This document shows positions 36,932-45,024 of a stretch of DNA of 52,365 nucleotides, in pieces (position 1 is the first letter of the stretch; each line of letters opens with the position of its first letter). The notes beneath the pieces were generated by a model. That model searched no databases. It had not been told where the DNA came from and saw only the letters and a list, made by a program, of their open reading frames with translations. Source of the DNA: a virus; the IMG/VR virus record IMGVR_UViG_3300018414_000009, positions 1-52,365 of that record; one strand, given 5' to 3'. Made by a program: the position numbers and the translations under genes.

Positions 36932-37150
36932 TTAATATTCTGAATGTTCATTACCGTCCCTATCTTCATTTTCTAATTTAGTATAATTAGAATAATTTAT
37001 GAATTTCCAATAATGATCACAAGATTGAGTAACTGAATCATATTTAAACGAAGCATAAGCTTGACGAAAAGGATCGGGATTTGCTTTAAATCGATAACAA
37101 GTTTCTCGAATAGGACAATCTTGTCCTTTACACATGGATATATCGCTCAT
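36932..37150 (-). CDS. Small Cys-rich protein of Bacteroidetes phages
   Basis: A 72-residue soluble protein. The pattern C-x3-DC-x4-TCYRFKA at residues 7-23, plus a later Cys (C44, QSCDHYW), gives four Cys that could bind zinc or iron. The 'CxGxxCPxxxxCYRF' pattern recurs in small proteins of Bacteroidetes phages and prophages. It lies 6 nt after RtcB and 17 nt before the 41-residue zinc-ribbon gene. Function unknown. Confidence 0.7.
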   Translation of the reverse strand: MSDISMCKGQDCPIRETCYRFKANPDPFRQAYASFKYDSVTQSCDHYWKFINYSNYTKLENEDRDGNEHSEY

Positions 37151-37156
37151 GTTATT

Positions 37157-38536
37157 TTATTTAGTTTTTTTCCAAAAAGCATTTCTTTGCCAATCTCCTG
37201 CCATAATACAACCGTAGGGTTTAATTTCGTCCAAAACGTTACCTAAATTATAATCATTCATTTGTTTTTTAACCACATCGGCATTTTTATAAGCACTGGG
37301 TAATTCTGAAATATCTATAAAATTAGAAAAAAATCTAACGTCTAATCCTTTAGTTTCTTCCTTAAATATTTCAATTTCCGATCGATTATTTTTATTGGTT
37401 AATTCGTGTTGTCTACGACTAATATTTCTTCCAGCCCCATGAGGAGCGAATCCTAAATTATTTTTTGTGGTTTTACCTGAAACAATCAAAATAGGTTCAC
37501 TCATATTCATAGGAATAATTCTAAAACCGTAAGTACTATCGGGAACAAATTTATTATCCAAAGGAGTAGCTCCTTTAGCGTGATAAAACAAATCATTTTC
37601 TTTAAAAACAAAATTATGTTCATTCCAATAACTAAAATAAGTGGATTCTATTTTTAATTTTTCACAAATGGTTTTATGAATTATTTCGTGATTGTATTTA
37701 GTCCAATCTCTAACCACTTGCAAAGCTTCCCAATAAATTTCACCTTCTTTGGTGTTATAAGGAATCCATGGATTTTTATTAGATGATTTAGGGGATATTT
37801 CTTTTCGAAATTTTTCAGTAATTTTCATACCTGTTTTATATAATCCAGCTCCTAATCCTCTACTACCATGGTGAGTAATTAAAACTACTGACCCGTTAGC
37901 TTCAGACGTACCAACAAATAAGAAATGATTACCGTCTCCTTGGGTTCCTAAATGAGATTTAGCAATATGTAACTCATTCTTTAAATACAAGTTTTTAACG
38001 ATTTTTTCTTCTAGTTCTTCGGGTAATTTAAATTGATCTTTTCTACCACCTGGACCAAAATGAGTAGTTTCAAAAGCTACGTCTAATAATAATTTACAAG
38101 ATATTGAAGATGGAAGATGAGTAGCTTTTAATGAACAACATATATCCGAACTATGAAGGGCTGGATGAATTGCGTTTTTAGTTACTACGATTCCTCCTAC
38201 TGGTATTTGTCCTTCTCCTGTAGGACAAGCATCGGGCATTATAGCTCCAGTTATAACAGTCGGAGCTTTCATTACCTCATCCATGGCTTGAAATACTTTG
38301 TTTATGTTTTGTTGCTCCTGTAAAGAACCCGATTCATTATGAATATTCTTGTGATAAAACACAGGTTTTGAATGGGGTTCTTTTTCTTCAACCATTGTAC
38401 TCATAACATACTGTTTCAATTCCTCTTCAGATAATGAATGAGAATTAGCATATTCGATGATGGATTTAAAATGTCGATTGGGAGTAAAACCTAAATCAAT
38501 TAAATGTTGACCTGAAATCACAGTAGGAAGGTTCAT
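37157..38536 (-). CDS. rtcB: RtcB-type RNA-splicing ligase
   Basis: A 459-residue GTP- and Mn-dependent RNA ligase that joins 2',3'-cyclic phosphate or 3'-phosphate ends to 5'-OH ends. Key motifs are intact: D131 and C133 (SSDICCS), GDGNHF with H204, the HHGSRG metal-binding site (H222/H223), EHNFVF with H307, the HAKGATP stretch (319-325), and H366 in APHGAGRNISRRQ, the His that takes GMP. The N-terminal 60 residues carry a non-standard extension. Phage RtcB is usually thought to repair tRNA or mRNA cut by host anticodon nucleases or toxins. It lies between the methyltransferase and the Cys-rich gene in the leftward operon. It is not needed for group I splicing, which is self-catalysed. Confidence 0.92.
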   Translation of the reverse strand: MNLPTVISGQHLIDLGFTPNRHFKSIIEYANSHSLSEEELKQYVMSTMVEEKEPHSKPVFYHKNIHNESGSLQEQQNINKVFQAMDEVMKAPTVITGAIMPDACPTGEGQIPVGGIVVTKNAIHPALHSSDICCSLKATHLPSSISCKLLLDVAFETTHFGPGGRKDQFKLPEELEEKIVKNLYLKNELHIAKSHLGTQGDGNHFLFVGTSEANGSVVLITHHGSRGLGAGLYKTGMKITEKFRKEISPKSSNKNPWIPYNTKEGEIYWEALQVVRDWTKYNHEIIHKTICEKLKIESTYFSYWNEHNFVFKENDLFYHAKGATPLDNKFVPDSTYGFRIIPMNMSEPILIVSGKTTKNNLGFAPHGAGRNISRRQHELTNKNNRSEIEIFKEETKGLDVRFFSNFIDISELPSAYKNADVVKKQMNDYNLGNVLDEIKPYGCIMAGDWQRNAFWKKTK

Positions 38537-38541
38537 ATTAT

Positions 38542-39084
38542 TTATATTGAACTATTTGTTTTAGTACAAACTACGTAAAATTGCCAATCCGCTTTAGATA
38601 CTAACCGATCATCATTAACTTTAGTAATATCAAAAAATTCAAATTTATCAAAAGTTTGAGATAATAAGTTTTCTAAAATAGGTCGATTGTAAATAGCTTT
38701 ATGAGTATCCCATTCAGTATGGGGAGTATCAGGAAAATATCCCCAAATGATTCCGTGAAATTCACCCGGTAACATTTTATTAGCTTTGTCATTCAAATAA
38801 CATTTCCATACATCCGGTAATACTAAGGTTAAAGTTCCACCTACTTTTAATGCAAACCCACAATAGCATAAAAATAGATCAGCTTTAAATGAATCTAAAT
38901 GTTCTAAAAAATGACCCGCATAAATAGTATCTACCGTATTTTCAGGTACATCTGAAAGATATTCAAGAGCATCCATACATACGTCTGGATTAGCATCCGG
39001 ATTGATATCTACATTGATATATCCTGGTAATTTGTTATAAGCATTACAGCCTATGTTAATATTCATTGGACTAGATGATCCCAT
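38542..39084 (-). CDS. SAM-dependent methyltransferase, class I
   Basis: A 180-residue single-domain methyltransferase. Motif I is NINIGCNAYNK (about 8-18), with an acidic residue at the end of strand 2 (GYINVDIN). Motif II-like DALEYL and the region ENTVDTIYAGHFLEHL (about 54-69), then KVGGTLTLVLPDV (post-I strand), complete the Rossmann core. This 'cluster' type often modifies sugars or small molecules rather than DNA, and no DNA-binding extension is present. It overlaps the glycosyltransferase-like gene upstream by 14 nt, so a shared role in glycan or nucleotide-sugar decoration is plausible. Confidence 0.8.
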   Translation of the reverse strand: MGSSSPMNINIGCNAYNKLPGYINVDINPDANPDVCMDALEYLSDVPENTVDTIYAGHFLEHLDSFKADLFLCYCGFALKVGGTLTLVLPDVWKCYLNDKANKMLPGEFHGIIWGYFPDTPHTEWDTHKAIYNRPILENLLSQTFDKFEFFDITKVNDDRLVSKADWQFYVVCTKTNSSI

Positions 39085-39778
39085 AAATGTGAGGGGTTAT
39101 TAAGTTAGTAAATGGATAATAAGAATAAATTCGAGCGTTATTTTTAGTCACCCATAATTCACAAAAATTACGGTGATTTTCAATTTCATTAAGTACGGGT
39201 TCAGGTAATGCCTTAATCCACTCACTTGATGTGAACCACATATTACCCGCTGAATATTTGTATTGACCATATCCCGCTAAATAATCTTCGTACTGAAAGG
39301 CAGTGACTACATCATAGGATTCCAATAATTTGATGTTTTCGGGTATTTGTAATAAGACTGTATTGGTCATCATTTTTCTCCAATACCGGGTATTAGGTTC
39401 TACGTTTACGGCTCCTTTAGTATGGATATATCCCACGTATTTATAATCCTCAACTTCCCAATATAAATTGGACAAAGTATCGTATTCAAATTCGTGATGA
39501 GGTTTACTATAAAGTAATGTATTATTATAATTACGATGAGCATATCGATATTCATGTAAATATGTAAATAAATCAACAAAAAAATCAGAACCTTTATCAG
39601 ATTCGTTATAAACCATTACAATTTCTAAATCAAAATTTGAATATTTTCTAGCTTCGTCAACAACCGCTAATTGTTCTTTTACAATATCCAATACGGTAGG
39701 CGTAGCATATACATGATACCATATTCCGATAATAGGATCCGTATGATCATGATCCGCGGTTCTCGTCATTCCTGTCAT
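39071..39778 (-). CDS. Glycosyltransferase-like protein
   Basis: A 235-residue protein with a central VGYIHTKGA motif, a WRKMM stretch and a C-terminal SAGNMWFTSSEWIKALPEP motif. These are typical of small glycosyltransferase-like proteins that resemble the C-terminal half of rhamnan/O-antigen synthesis enzymes. It has no membrane span. It is followed by the methyltransferase (14-nt overlap) and preceded by a second glycosyltransferase-like gene after a 2-nt gap. It may modify a host surface glycan, a phage protein or modified DNA bases. The donor and acceptor cannot be read from the sequence. Confidence 0.65.
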   Translation of the reverse strand: MTGMTRTADHDHTDPIIGIWYHVYATPTVLDIVKEQLAVVDEARKYSNFDLEIVMVYNESDKGSDFFVDLFTYLHEYRYAHRNYNNTLLYSKPHHEFEYDTLSNLYWEVEDYKYVGYIHTKGAVNVEPNTRYWRKMMTNTVLLQIPENIKLLESYDVVTAFQYEDYLAGYGQYKYSAGNMWFTSSEWIKALPEPVLNEIENHRNFCELWVTKNNARIYSYYPFTNLITPHIYGII

Positions 39779-39780
39779 AA

Positions 39781-40857
39781 TTATTTATTTTCTAACAACA
39801 ATTGAATTCGTTCATATCGAGTTCTCACCGTTTGACTCAATAACTGGGTTTTAATAAATCCGTCCCATTGCTCATCTGCCCATTCTTTTAATCGTTTAGG
39901 CTGAGAAACTCGATAATTAAATTTTTCTACAAATTCATCCGGAGAAACATTAAAATTATAGGCTCCCGCGTAAGCTCCTTCTAACGAATTAATATTGGAT
40001 TTACAATCGTTGAATTCGCTAGGTTCCAATAGAATTAAATTTACCATGGGATTTAAATTTTGAATCGCTTTGTGGAAGCTATAAATTGCCATGGGTTGAT
40101 TCATATGGAATATCGATTTAGCATTAGTAAAATTTTCAGATAAAAAAGTGGGCAATGGTCCAAAAAAATAAAACGATAAATCGGTTCGAGTATTACAAAT
40201 TTCTAATAAAGGTTTAGCATAATAATATAAATCATTATTGTGACTTGCCCCACCTCTCCAAAGAATAACATTGTTTGTTGTATGGGGTTTGCGTTTATCA
40301 ACCGGAAAATCAAAATCGTTATGTGCGTTTTCAATAACGACTATTTTATCATGCACCTTATTAAAAGATCGATCTTTTTCCGAATCAGGTAGTGCTTTAA
40401 AACTATCTAATCCACCTAAAAAGAATAATAATCGTTGAATTAAAGACGTTCTTAATTGAGGAGTACTTACCCAAATTTCATCCGCTAAATTCATAATTTG
40501 ATTTATTGTACTATGAACTTGAGAAGTCATATACAAATTATAATACGGATTAGTTAAAGGTAAATTGAATAATAAATCATCATAATCAATAATCAATTTT
40601 CTACCGATAGTTTTTACCTGGATAGCTAAATCTAAATGAGCTTGAATAAAAGGTCGCTGAAGAACAATCACATCCGCTTGAATAACATCAGGCCAAATAG
40701 CTGGATTCAATTGACTAGCATTGACTAATTCCACATCTGGAGCAAATGTTTTAATTAAACAGGTTAAAGGTAATTCTCCTCGATAATAAGAAGTAGCATC
40801 TCCGGAATTCGGAGTGTGAAGAAGGATTCGAATGGGTTTTTTGGTTAAATTACTCAT
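39781..40857 (-). CDS. Glycosyltransferase-like protein (GT-B/GT4 type)
   Basis: A 358-residue protein. An N-terminal Rossmann-like half has IRILLHTPNSGDATSYYR near residue 8-25, DVIVLQRPF (about 63-71), LIIDYDDLLFNLP (about 88-100) and ADEIWVSTPQLR (about 128-139). Then comes the GT-B C-terminal half with ILWRGGASHNND, FYFFGPLP and NLILLEPSEFNDCKSN. The layout matches GT-B family 4-like enzymes of Bacteroidetes phages. It is preceded by the metallophosphoesterase gene (36-nt spacer) and followed after 2 nt by the second glycosyltransferase-like gene, forming a sugar-modification cluster with the methyltransferase. Confidence 0.75.
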   Translation of the reverse strand: MSNLTKKPIRILLHTPNSGDATSYYRGELPLTCLIKTFAPDVELVNASQLNPAIWPDVIQADVIVLQRPFIQAHLDLAIQVKTIGRKLIIDYDDLLFNLPLTNPYYNLYMTSQVHSTINQIMNLADEIWVSTPQLRTSLIQRLLFFLGGLDSFKALPDSEKDRSFNKVHDKIVVIENAHNDFDFPVDKRKPHTTNNVILWRGGASHNNDLYYYAKPLLEICNTRTDLSFYFFGPLPTFLSENFTNAKSIFHMNQPMAIYSFHKAIQNLNPMVNLILLEPSEFNDCKSNINSLEGAYAGAYNFNVSPDEFVEKFNYRVSQPKRLKEWADEQWDGFIKTQLLSQTVRTRYERIQLLLENK

Positions 40858-40893
40858 GTAGTAAAGGTAACGTTTATTTAGAAATTATGAAAT

Positions 40894-42321
40894 TTATTTT
40901 AAATTGTGGTTTACGAAAGAAATCATCCCCTCATCCTTTGAATAAATAAAGGCTTCCGCTCCTTTAACCGATCCACAATATCCTCGTTTAAAATGCCAAG
41001 CATCTGTAGCACTCAGCGATCTCATATACCGGATAATCATTCCATTGTAATCTTCAGTAGACTTGTACGATATTTCTTTTTTAGTATGAAAATGTCCTAA
41101 TAAAAATTCTCTAAAAGACGTTTTACTCCAAAGTTCTTTAGCTTCATTAGCCATTAATGAGAATAATTCGGTCGGTTTTTCATTATTTCCATGGGTAAGT
41201 CCGAATAAATTTTGATAATATTGATAGTATTTTCTAAGTTTTGGACTATTATCTACGTCAACTAACTTATTATTATGAAAAACGGCATTTAAAATTTCAC
41301 CTAAATAAAAATTACGTTCTTCATCATGATTTCCAGGAATTAATTTTACTCGAACTGGAGCAATTTCTAAACATCGATGGATAGCTTTAGTCCACATACT
41401 ATGACCTACTCGAACTAATTGTTGCCATCTGAGATCGTCTTGTTGCGGAGTTCCAGCCGTTGTTTGAGGATATGGAGTAGCTTTATCAGAATTAAAAAAA
41501 TCATGACCCACAGATAATAATATTTCATCAATTTTATGACCGGAACTTTTTTGAAGTAAATCTTCAATCGCATCAAAAAATCGATTTTGAGCAATTTTAT
41601 AATCGTAATTTTCCCCACTTTCTTCATGCCATGATACTTTTCCTAAATGTACGTCATATAAATTAGGCGATAATAAGCAACTAGATGGCGTAGATACGTA
41701 ATTTGGAATATAATTTACCGTATAGGATGTATGATATTCCCCTGCTTTAAGATCTTGTATTAAATCGGATCTAAACTGAGATAGTAATTTTTCCTCAGCT
41801 TTTTTGGGTTTAAGCCAACATTTAACTTGAAATAACGGAGTTACATTTATATTACCCTCGCCATCACTAGCCCCCACTTCCCATTTATTGATGATATGGC
41901 GATCAATAATCCATTCATCTAAATCAATATCACAGGCTTTAATCAAATCATCTAATGATCGGATTTGACTAGCTTCTAAATAAATAGAATCGGATTTTTG
42001 ATCCTTAGTAATTTTATTAGTAATGGGTAATTTAGCCTGGGGATCGTCCGTCATGGATGGGTGAAGTATGGGTAATGGTTGGGACATATCCGGGGCTATC
42101 ACGGAGTTCATCGTAGAATTCGTCGAAAGGGTTTTTAGTATAGCTTGTTCTTTTCTGAAGTTCCGAATATCTTCGTAGATTTCCTGGATAAGTTGGGGTG
42201 ATACCTGAAAGTATTCCGCTAAATACCTCCGACCCTTCTTCAGATGAAGGTCCACCGGACTGATTAGAGATGGACTCGATAATATTTTCTGTTTTATTTC
42301 TTGTTTTGTTAGATTCGACAT
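40894..42321 (-). CDS. Calcineurin-like metallophosphoesterase with N-terminal HTH-like region
   Basis: A 475-residue protein. The phosphoesterase domain (about 200-475) has DVH (D223, H225), the GHDFF motif (D274), GNHDE (330-334), THG (377-379) and GHFH (409-412), the complete two-metal set. It probably hydrolyses phosphate diesters of nucleic acid or a nucleotide. Residues 20-60 resemble a helix-turn-helix (RRYLAEYFQVSPQLIQEIYE), so it may touch DNA. Residues 120-170 (LDEWIIDRHIINKWEVG) match the linker seen in this phage family. Its first 96 codons overlap, in another frame, the last part of the MazG-like gene at 42032. It stands ahead of the sugar-modification cluster. Confidence 0.85.
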   Translation of the reverse strand: MSNLTKQEIKQKILSSPSLISPVDLHLKKGRRYLAEYFQVSPQLIQEIYEDIRNFRKEQAILKTLSTNSTMNSVIAPDMSQPLPILHPSMTDDPQAKLPITNKITKDQKSDSIYLEASQIRSLDDLIKACDIDLDEWIIDRHIINKWEVGASDGEGNINVTPLFQVKCWLKPKKAEEKLLSQFRSDLIQDLKAGEYHTSYTVNYIPNYVSTPSSCLLSPNLYDVHLGKVSWHEESGENYDYKIAQNRFFDAIEDLLQKSSGHKIDEILLSVGHDFFNSDKATPYPQTTAGTPQQDDLRWQQLVRVGHSMWTKAIHRCLEIAPVRVKLIPGNHDEERNFYLGEILNAVFHNNKLVDVDNSPKLRKYYQYYQNLFGLTHGNNEKPTELFSLMANEAKELWSKTSFREFLLGHFHTKKEISYKSTEDYNGMIIRYMRSLSATDAWHFKRGYCGSVKGAEAFIYSKDEGMISFVNHNLK

Positions 42322-42610
42322 AAGCGCATTTAAGTAAAAAACTGTAAGTAAATAAGTCTAGTATCGAATCATCCAACGACTCGAAATTAATTTTTTTAGA
42401 AGGGTTTAGTAAATTAACAATCCGAGATACTTTAGTAGCAATTAACGTTAAAATGGAAATTTCTGATCGAGACTTCATAATACTCGCTACTTCCTTAAAA
42501 TTAGTTAATACGTCCTCTTCTCCCGCATAATCATTTCCTTTGCTTACCAAAGTTTCTCGAACTTGAGCGGTGAACATATCAAATAATTCGAGTTGTTCTT
42601 TTCGGTTCAT
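42032..42610 (-). CDS. MazG-like / DUF1599 nucleotide-modification-associated protein
   Basis: A 192-residue protein. Residues 1-100 match a small helical nucleotide pyrophosphohydrolase-like domain: KGNDYAG (24-30), NFKEVA, K60/R63 and ESLDDSILDLFTYSFLL (77-93). Residues 100-192 are Ser/Pro/Gly-rich and look disordered. That tail is encoded on DNA that also encodes the N-terminus of the metallophosphoesterase in a different frame (290 nt shared). The likely role is to remove or alter nucleotides in a modified-nucleotide pathway, or house-cleaning of the dNTP pool. Co-location with dUTPase, a methyltransferase and glycosyltransferases is consistent with this but not proof. Confidence 0.68.
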   Translation of the reverse strand: MNRKEQLELFDMFTAQVRETLVSKGNDYAGEEDVLTNFKEVASIMKSRSEISILTLIATKVSRIVNLLNPSKKINFESLDDSILDLFTYSFLLKCAYVESNKTRNKTENIIESISNQSGGPSSEEGSEVFSGILSGITPTYPGNLRRYSELQKRTSYTKNPFDEFYDELRDSPGYVPTITHTSPIHDGRSPG

Positions 42611-42615
42611 GGGTT

Positions 42616-42912
42616 TTATTTATTTTCTAATTTATTTAATAGAACAAAATAAACATTTACTGATTTTTTGAAATAATCTAACATGTAATCAACAATTAAT
42701 TGAAAATCAACAGAATGATCCAAATTAATTCTAAATCCTTTTTGATAAATAATACCGTTTTCATAATGAATATCAAAAAAAATACTTTGACAATTAAAAA
42801 ATTCGGATCTTATTTCATAATTACAAGAAAAACCTTCAATGGTATTAATTGTGCGTTTAAATTCATCTAATATAGAATAATCTAAATTAGTTTGTTGTGT
42901 TGTTTCAGTCAT
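42616..42912 (-). CDS. Hypothetical small protein of early operon
   Basis: A 98-residue, acidic, soluble protein with alternating helical and beta segments and several Phe/Tyr. No metal or nucleotide motif is visible. It shares general character (short, Phe/Tyr/Asn-rich, alpha/beta) with the 137-residue gene at 43190: both have a 'YEIRSEF / KYDISGF' middle and a C-terminal LDYF/LLK-type helix, hinting at distant paralogy. It follows an 83-residue gene by 12 nt and precedes the MazG-like gene by 5 nt. Function unknown. Confidence 0.6.
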   Translation of the reverse strand: MTETTQQTNLDYSILDEFKRTINTIEGFSCNYEIRSEFFNCQSIFFDIHYENGIIYQKGFRINLDHSVDFQLIVDYMLDYFKKSVNVYFVLLNKLENK

Positions 42913-42924
42913 GATTATTATGGT

Positions 42925-43176
42925 TTATTTTATAATAGAATATGAGTCAATTAAAGTGTTTAAGCTCTCATCAGATATTAAACACATAACGTCTAAATCT
43001 TCCGGATCCACATATTTTTTATTAATCTTTACGGTATCTGATTCCGGATTAAATCTTATAGCTTGGTATTCACCCGGATAATTATACCCAACATGTGAAT
43101 TTTGAATAACGGATTCGACAATATCTAATACGTCTTGTCGAGAATAATAAACTACGGATTTGTGAATAATTGCCAT
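42925..43176 (-). CDS. Hypothetical small protein of early operon
   Basis: An 83-residue protein with a strongly mixed alpha/beta pattern and an acidic C-terminal half. No Cys cluster, signal peptide or membrane span is seen. It begins with MAIIHKSVVYYSRQ and has a predicted helix DVLDIVESVIQNS. It lies between two other small unknown genes with short spacers (12-13 nt), typical of the early operon. Function unknown. Confidence 0.6.
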   Translation of the reverse strand: MAIIHKSVVYYSRQDVLDIVESVIQNSHVGYNYPGEYQAIRFNPESDTVKINKKYVDPEDLDVMCLISDESLNTLIDSYSIIK

Positions 43177-43189
43177 GGGATGTTAGATG

Positions 43190-43603
43190 TTATTTAATTT
43201 CTTGAAATTTACGGTCTGCTAAATGCAGCAATCCAAATTTTAAAAGTAACGATTTTATTTCTTCTATTATGTTATTAATAGTTATATTAACATGATAGAA
43301 TTTAACAAAACTAAAAGTTTTAATGCTATATTTATGACTTATTGCGATAATGTCAGCAGTAAATTTAATAAATTGAACATCATGTTTTATAATGCTTGAT
43401 CCTACTTCGGTAGAGAAAGTATCTTTAAAACCGGATATGTCATATTTTACAGTAAACGGGGTGAAATTATCTCCTAACAAAGAAGGAAATCCGTTTAATT
43501 CTTCAATGGATTTTTGAAATAAATTTAATAGATCTTGTTCGTAATCCGTTAAAACAATATCGATTGATCCTGTTTGTTTCAATTCTGATTGATGAGTTAT
43601 CAT
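43190..43603 (-). CDS. Hypothetical protein downstream of C10 tract
   Basis: A 137-residue acidic/neutral soluble protein with alternating helix and strand. The central part (VKYDISGFKDTFSTEVGSS, about 48-66) and the C-terminal helix (IIEEIKSLLLKFGLLHL) resemble the 98-residue gene at 42616. Seven nucleotides ahead of its start is a run of ten C on the transcribed strand (43611-43620), which may affect its translation. Function unknown. Confidence 0.6.
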   Translation of the reverse strand: MITHQSELKQTGSIDIVLTDYEQDLLNLFQKSIEELNGFPSLLGDNFTPFTVKYDISGFKDTFSTEVGSSIIKHDVQFIKFTADIIAISHKYSIKTFSFVKFYHVNITINNIIEEIKSLLLKFGLLHLADRKFQEIK

Positions 43604-43610
43604 AAATGGA

Positions 43611-43620
43611 GGGGGGGGGG
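43611..43620 (-). promoter_or_regulatory. Homopolymer tract (C10 on the transcribed strand)
   Basis: Ten G on the plus strand, so ten C in the message, lie 7 nt ahead of the ATG at 43603 in the 22-nt spacer between two early genes. Such a tract is very unusual in this AT-rich DNA. It could vary in length by slippage and change expression of the gene at 43190. A sequencing-length error is also possible. Confidence 0.55.
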
Positions 43621-43625
43621 TTGAG

Positions 43626-44189
43626 TTATATTTGATGATAGTTTAAGATTTCTTGATCCAAATGGGGTTTATCTAAAATTTCGGCATTTTCGGGTATTTT
43701 TTGTCCGATTCGTTTTTCTAATTCTTTTACTCCGATCTCCGGTTTGTATAAAATTCGATATACAAAATTTTTATCAATGGGTTTGGTTAAAATGCGATCT
43801 GTAATGGTATCTTTATAATCCTGGGAAAATTGAGAATACTTACCATCTAAAAATAGACTATAGTCATTTTCAAATTCATCGGGAATATTCATAACCAACA
43901 CGTAATTTTTCGAAGGTTTATCTAAATAAGTCGTATGAAAATGTGGAGAAGAATGAACGAATTTATTTGGATTAGTGGTAACTACAAACAATTTATCAAA
44001 ATTCCATTTAGGGTTAGGATTACCGGGTCCCATATCCGCAACATATGTATTAACGTATCCGGAATATTGAGATTTGGTTTTTTGTAACATGGGTAGTAAT
44101 AAATACGTAGAATAGTTAAAAGAGGTTTGAGTAGTCGTGGTACTCGTTAGGGGTTGATGAGATACCGGATTGGTTGTTTGTTGCTCCAT
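43626..44189 (-). CDS. Hypothetical protein overlapping the exonuclease 3' end
   Basis: A 187-residue protein. A disordered Thr/Gln-rich start (1-22) precedes an alpha/beta domain with repeated Tyr, Lys and Asn and a C-terminal helical region (RIGQKIPENAEIL). The domain has no motif I recognise. Its first 74 nt overlap the end of the exonuclease gene in another frame. The low-complexity N-terminus may simply reflect that overlap, and a later start cannot be excluded. It probably belongs to the DNA-replication/repair set because of its place. Confidence 0.6.
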   Translation of the reverse strand: MEQQTTNPVSHQPLTSTTTTQTSFNYSTYLLLPMLQKTKSQYSGYVNTYVADMGPGNPNPKWNFDKLFVVTTNPNKFVHSSPHFHTTYLDKPSKNYVLVMNIPDEFENDYSLFLDGKYSQFSQDYKDTITDRILTKPIDKNFVYRILYKPEIGVKELEKRIGQKIPENAEILDKPHLDQEILNYHQI

Positions 44190-45024
44190 TCATAACTTCA
44201 GTATTAGATGAGGATTTAAAAGTTAACTTACCGTTGTAAGTTTGACTCGTAAATATACTAACATTTAAATTATCTCGCAACTTTAAAAGGTCATAATTGC
44301 TAAAAAATTTACGAATCCCTTCATCGGTTCCTAAATTTTCTACGTATAATTCTAAGATAAATGCTGGAGAAGTATACGTTAATTCCATTTTATATTTCCC
44401 CCACATCTTTTCAAAATACTTCTCGCCTTTTTTAGGTAATCCAACAATACCGTCTGCACTATCCCCCACTACCATGGATCTCCAGAAAAACTTATCGGCT
44501 TCCAATTCATTCGTTTCTACCCAGGTCTTTTTCTGAGGATTATAGTGTTTACCCACCAACATCAATAAATCTTTATCACACGATACAATTACCCCGTTTT
44601 TGTAAATTTTGGATAAACTTAAAATAAAATCATCAGCTTCATATTCGACCGCTTTTTCGAATTGCCACACATCCCATAAATAGGATTTTACTTTTTGAAA
44701 TAGCTGAGGTTTAACCGCTCCCGCTCGATTGGATTTATATGAAGGATCCACTTTATACCGAAAATTCAATCCATATCCTATAAAACCAATATATTCATAG
44801 GTTCCAATTTCACTCAATATGGAAACAAGAGTGTGATCTACCGACCTACAAGCTTCTTCTAAAGTTCGTTCTCGTTTACGATTTTTACCCGTTTCCTCAT
44901 CCACGATAGGATTACCGTCTTCCCCTAATTCATCTACCGGAAAAGTACAATAATACAAAAGAAAATCAGCATCAATCAAAGCTACCCGGTCATTTAGCTT
45001 AGGATTTATAATTTCTTCAATCAT
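44116..45024 (-). CDS. 5'-3' exonuclease / flap endonuclease family
   Basis: A 302-residue nuclease of the FEN/T5-exonuclease type that removes RNA primers or 5' flaps. Metal-binding acids appear as D18 and D20 (ALIDADFLLYY), E129-A-D-D (129-132), D150 and D152 (VSCDKDLLML), and GDSADGIVGLPKKGEK (187-202), the helix-three-turn-helix start. The C-terminal 50 residues are low-complexity. It sits between the RusA-like and 131-residue genes upstream and a 187-residue gene that overlaps its end. The start codon overlaps the preceding stop by 4 nt (ATGA). Confidence 0.85.
   Translation of the reverse strand: MIEEIINPKLNDRVALIDADFLLYYCTFPVDELGEDGNPIVDEETGKNRKRERTLEEACRSVDHTLVSILSEIGTYEYIGFIGYGLNFRYKVDPSYKSNRAGAVKPQLFQKVKSYLWDVWQFEKAVEYEADDFILSLSKIYKNGVIVSCDKDLLMLVGKHYNPQKKTWVETNELEADKFFWRSMVVGDSADGIVGLPKKGEKYFEKMWGKYKMELTYTSPAFILELYVENLGTDEGIRKFFSNYDLLKLRDNLNVSIFTSQTYNGKLTFKSSSNTEVMNGATNNQSGISSTPNEYHDYSNLF

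Noticed and set aside
41415-41627. 70-aa frame within the metallophosphoesterase gene
   Set aside because: It overlaps a catalytic domain with complete motifs and has no own features.
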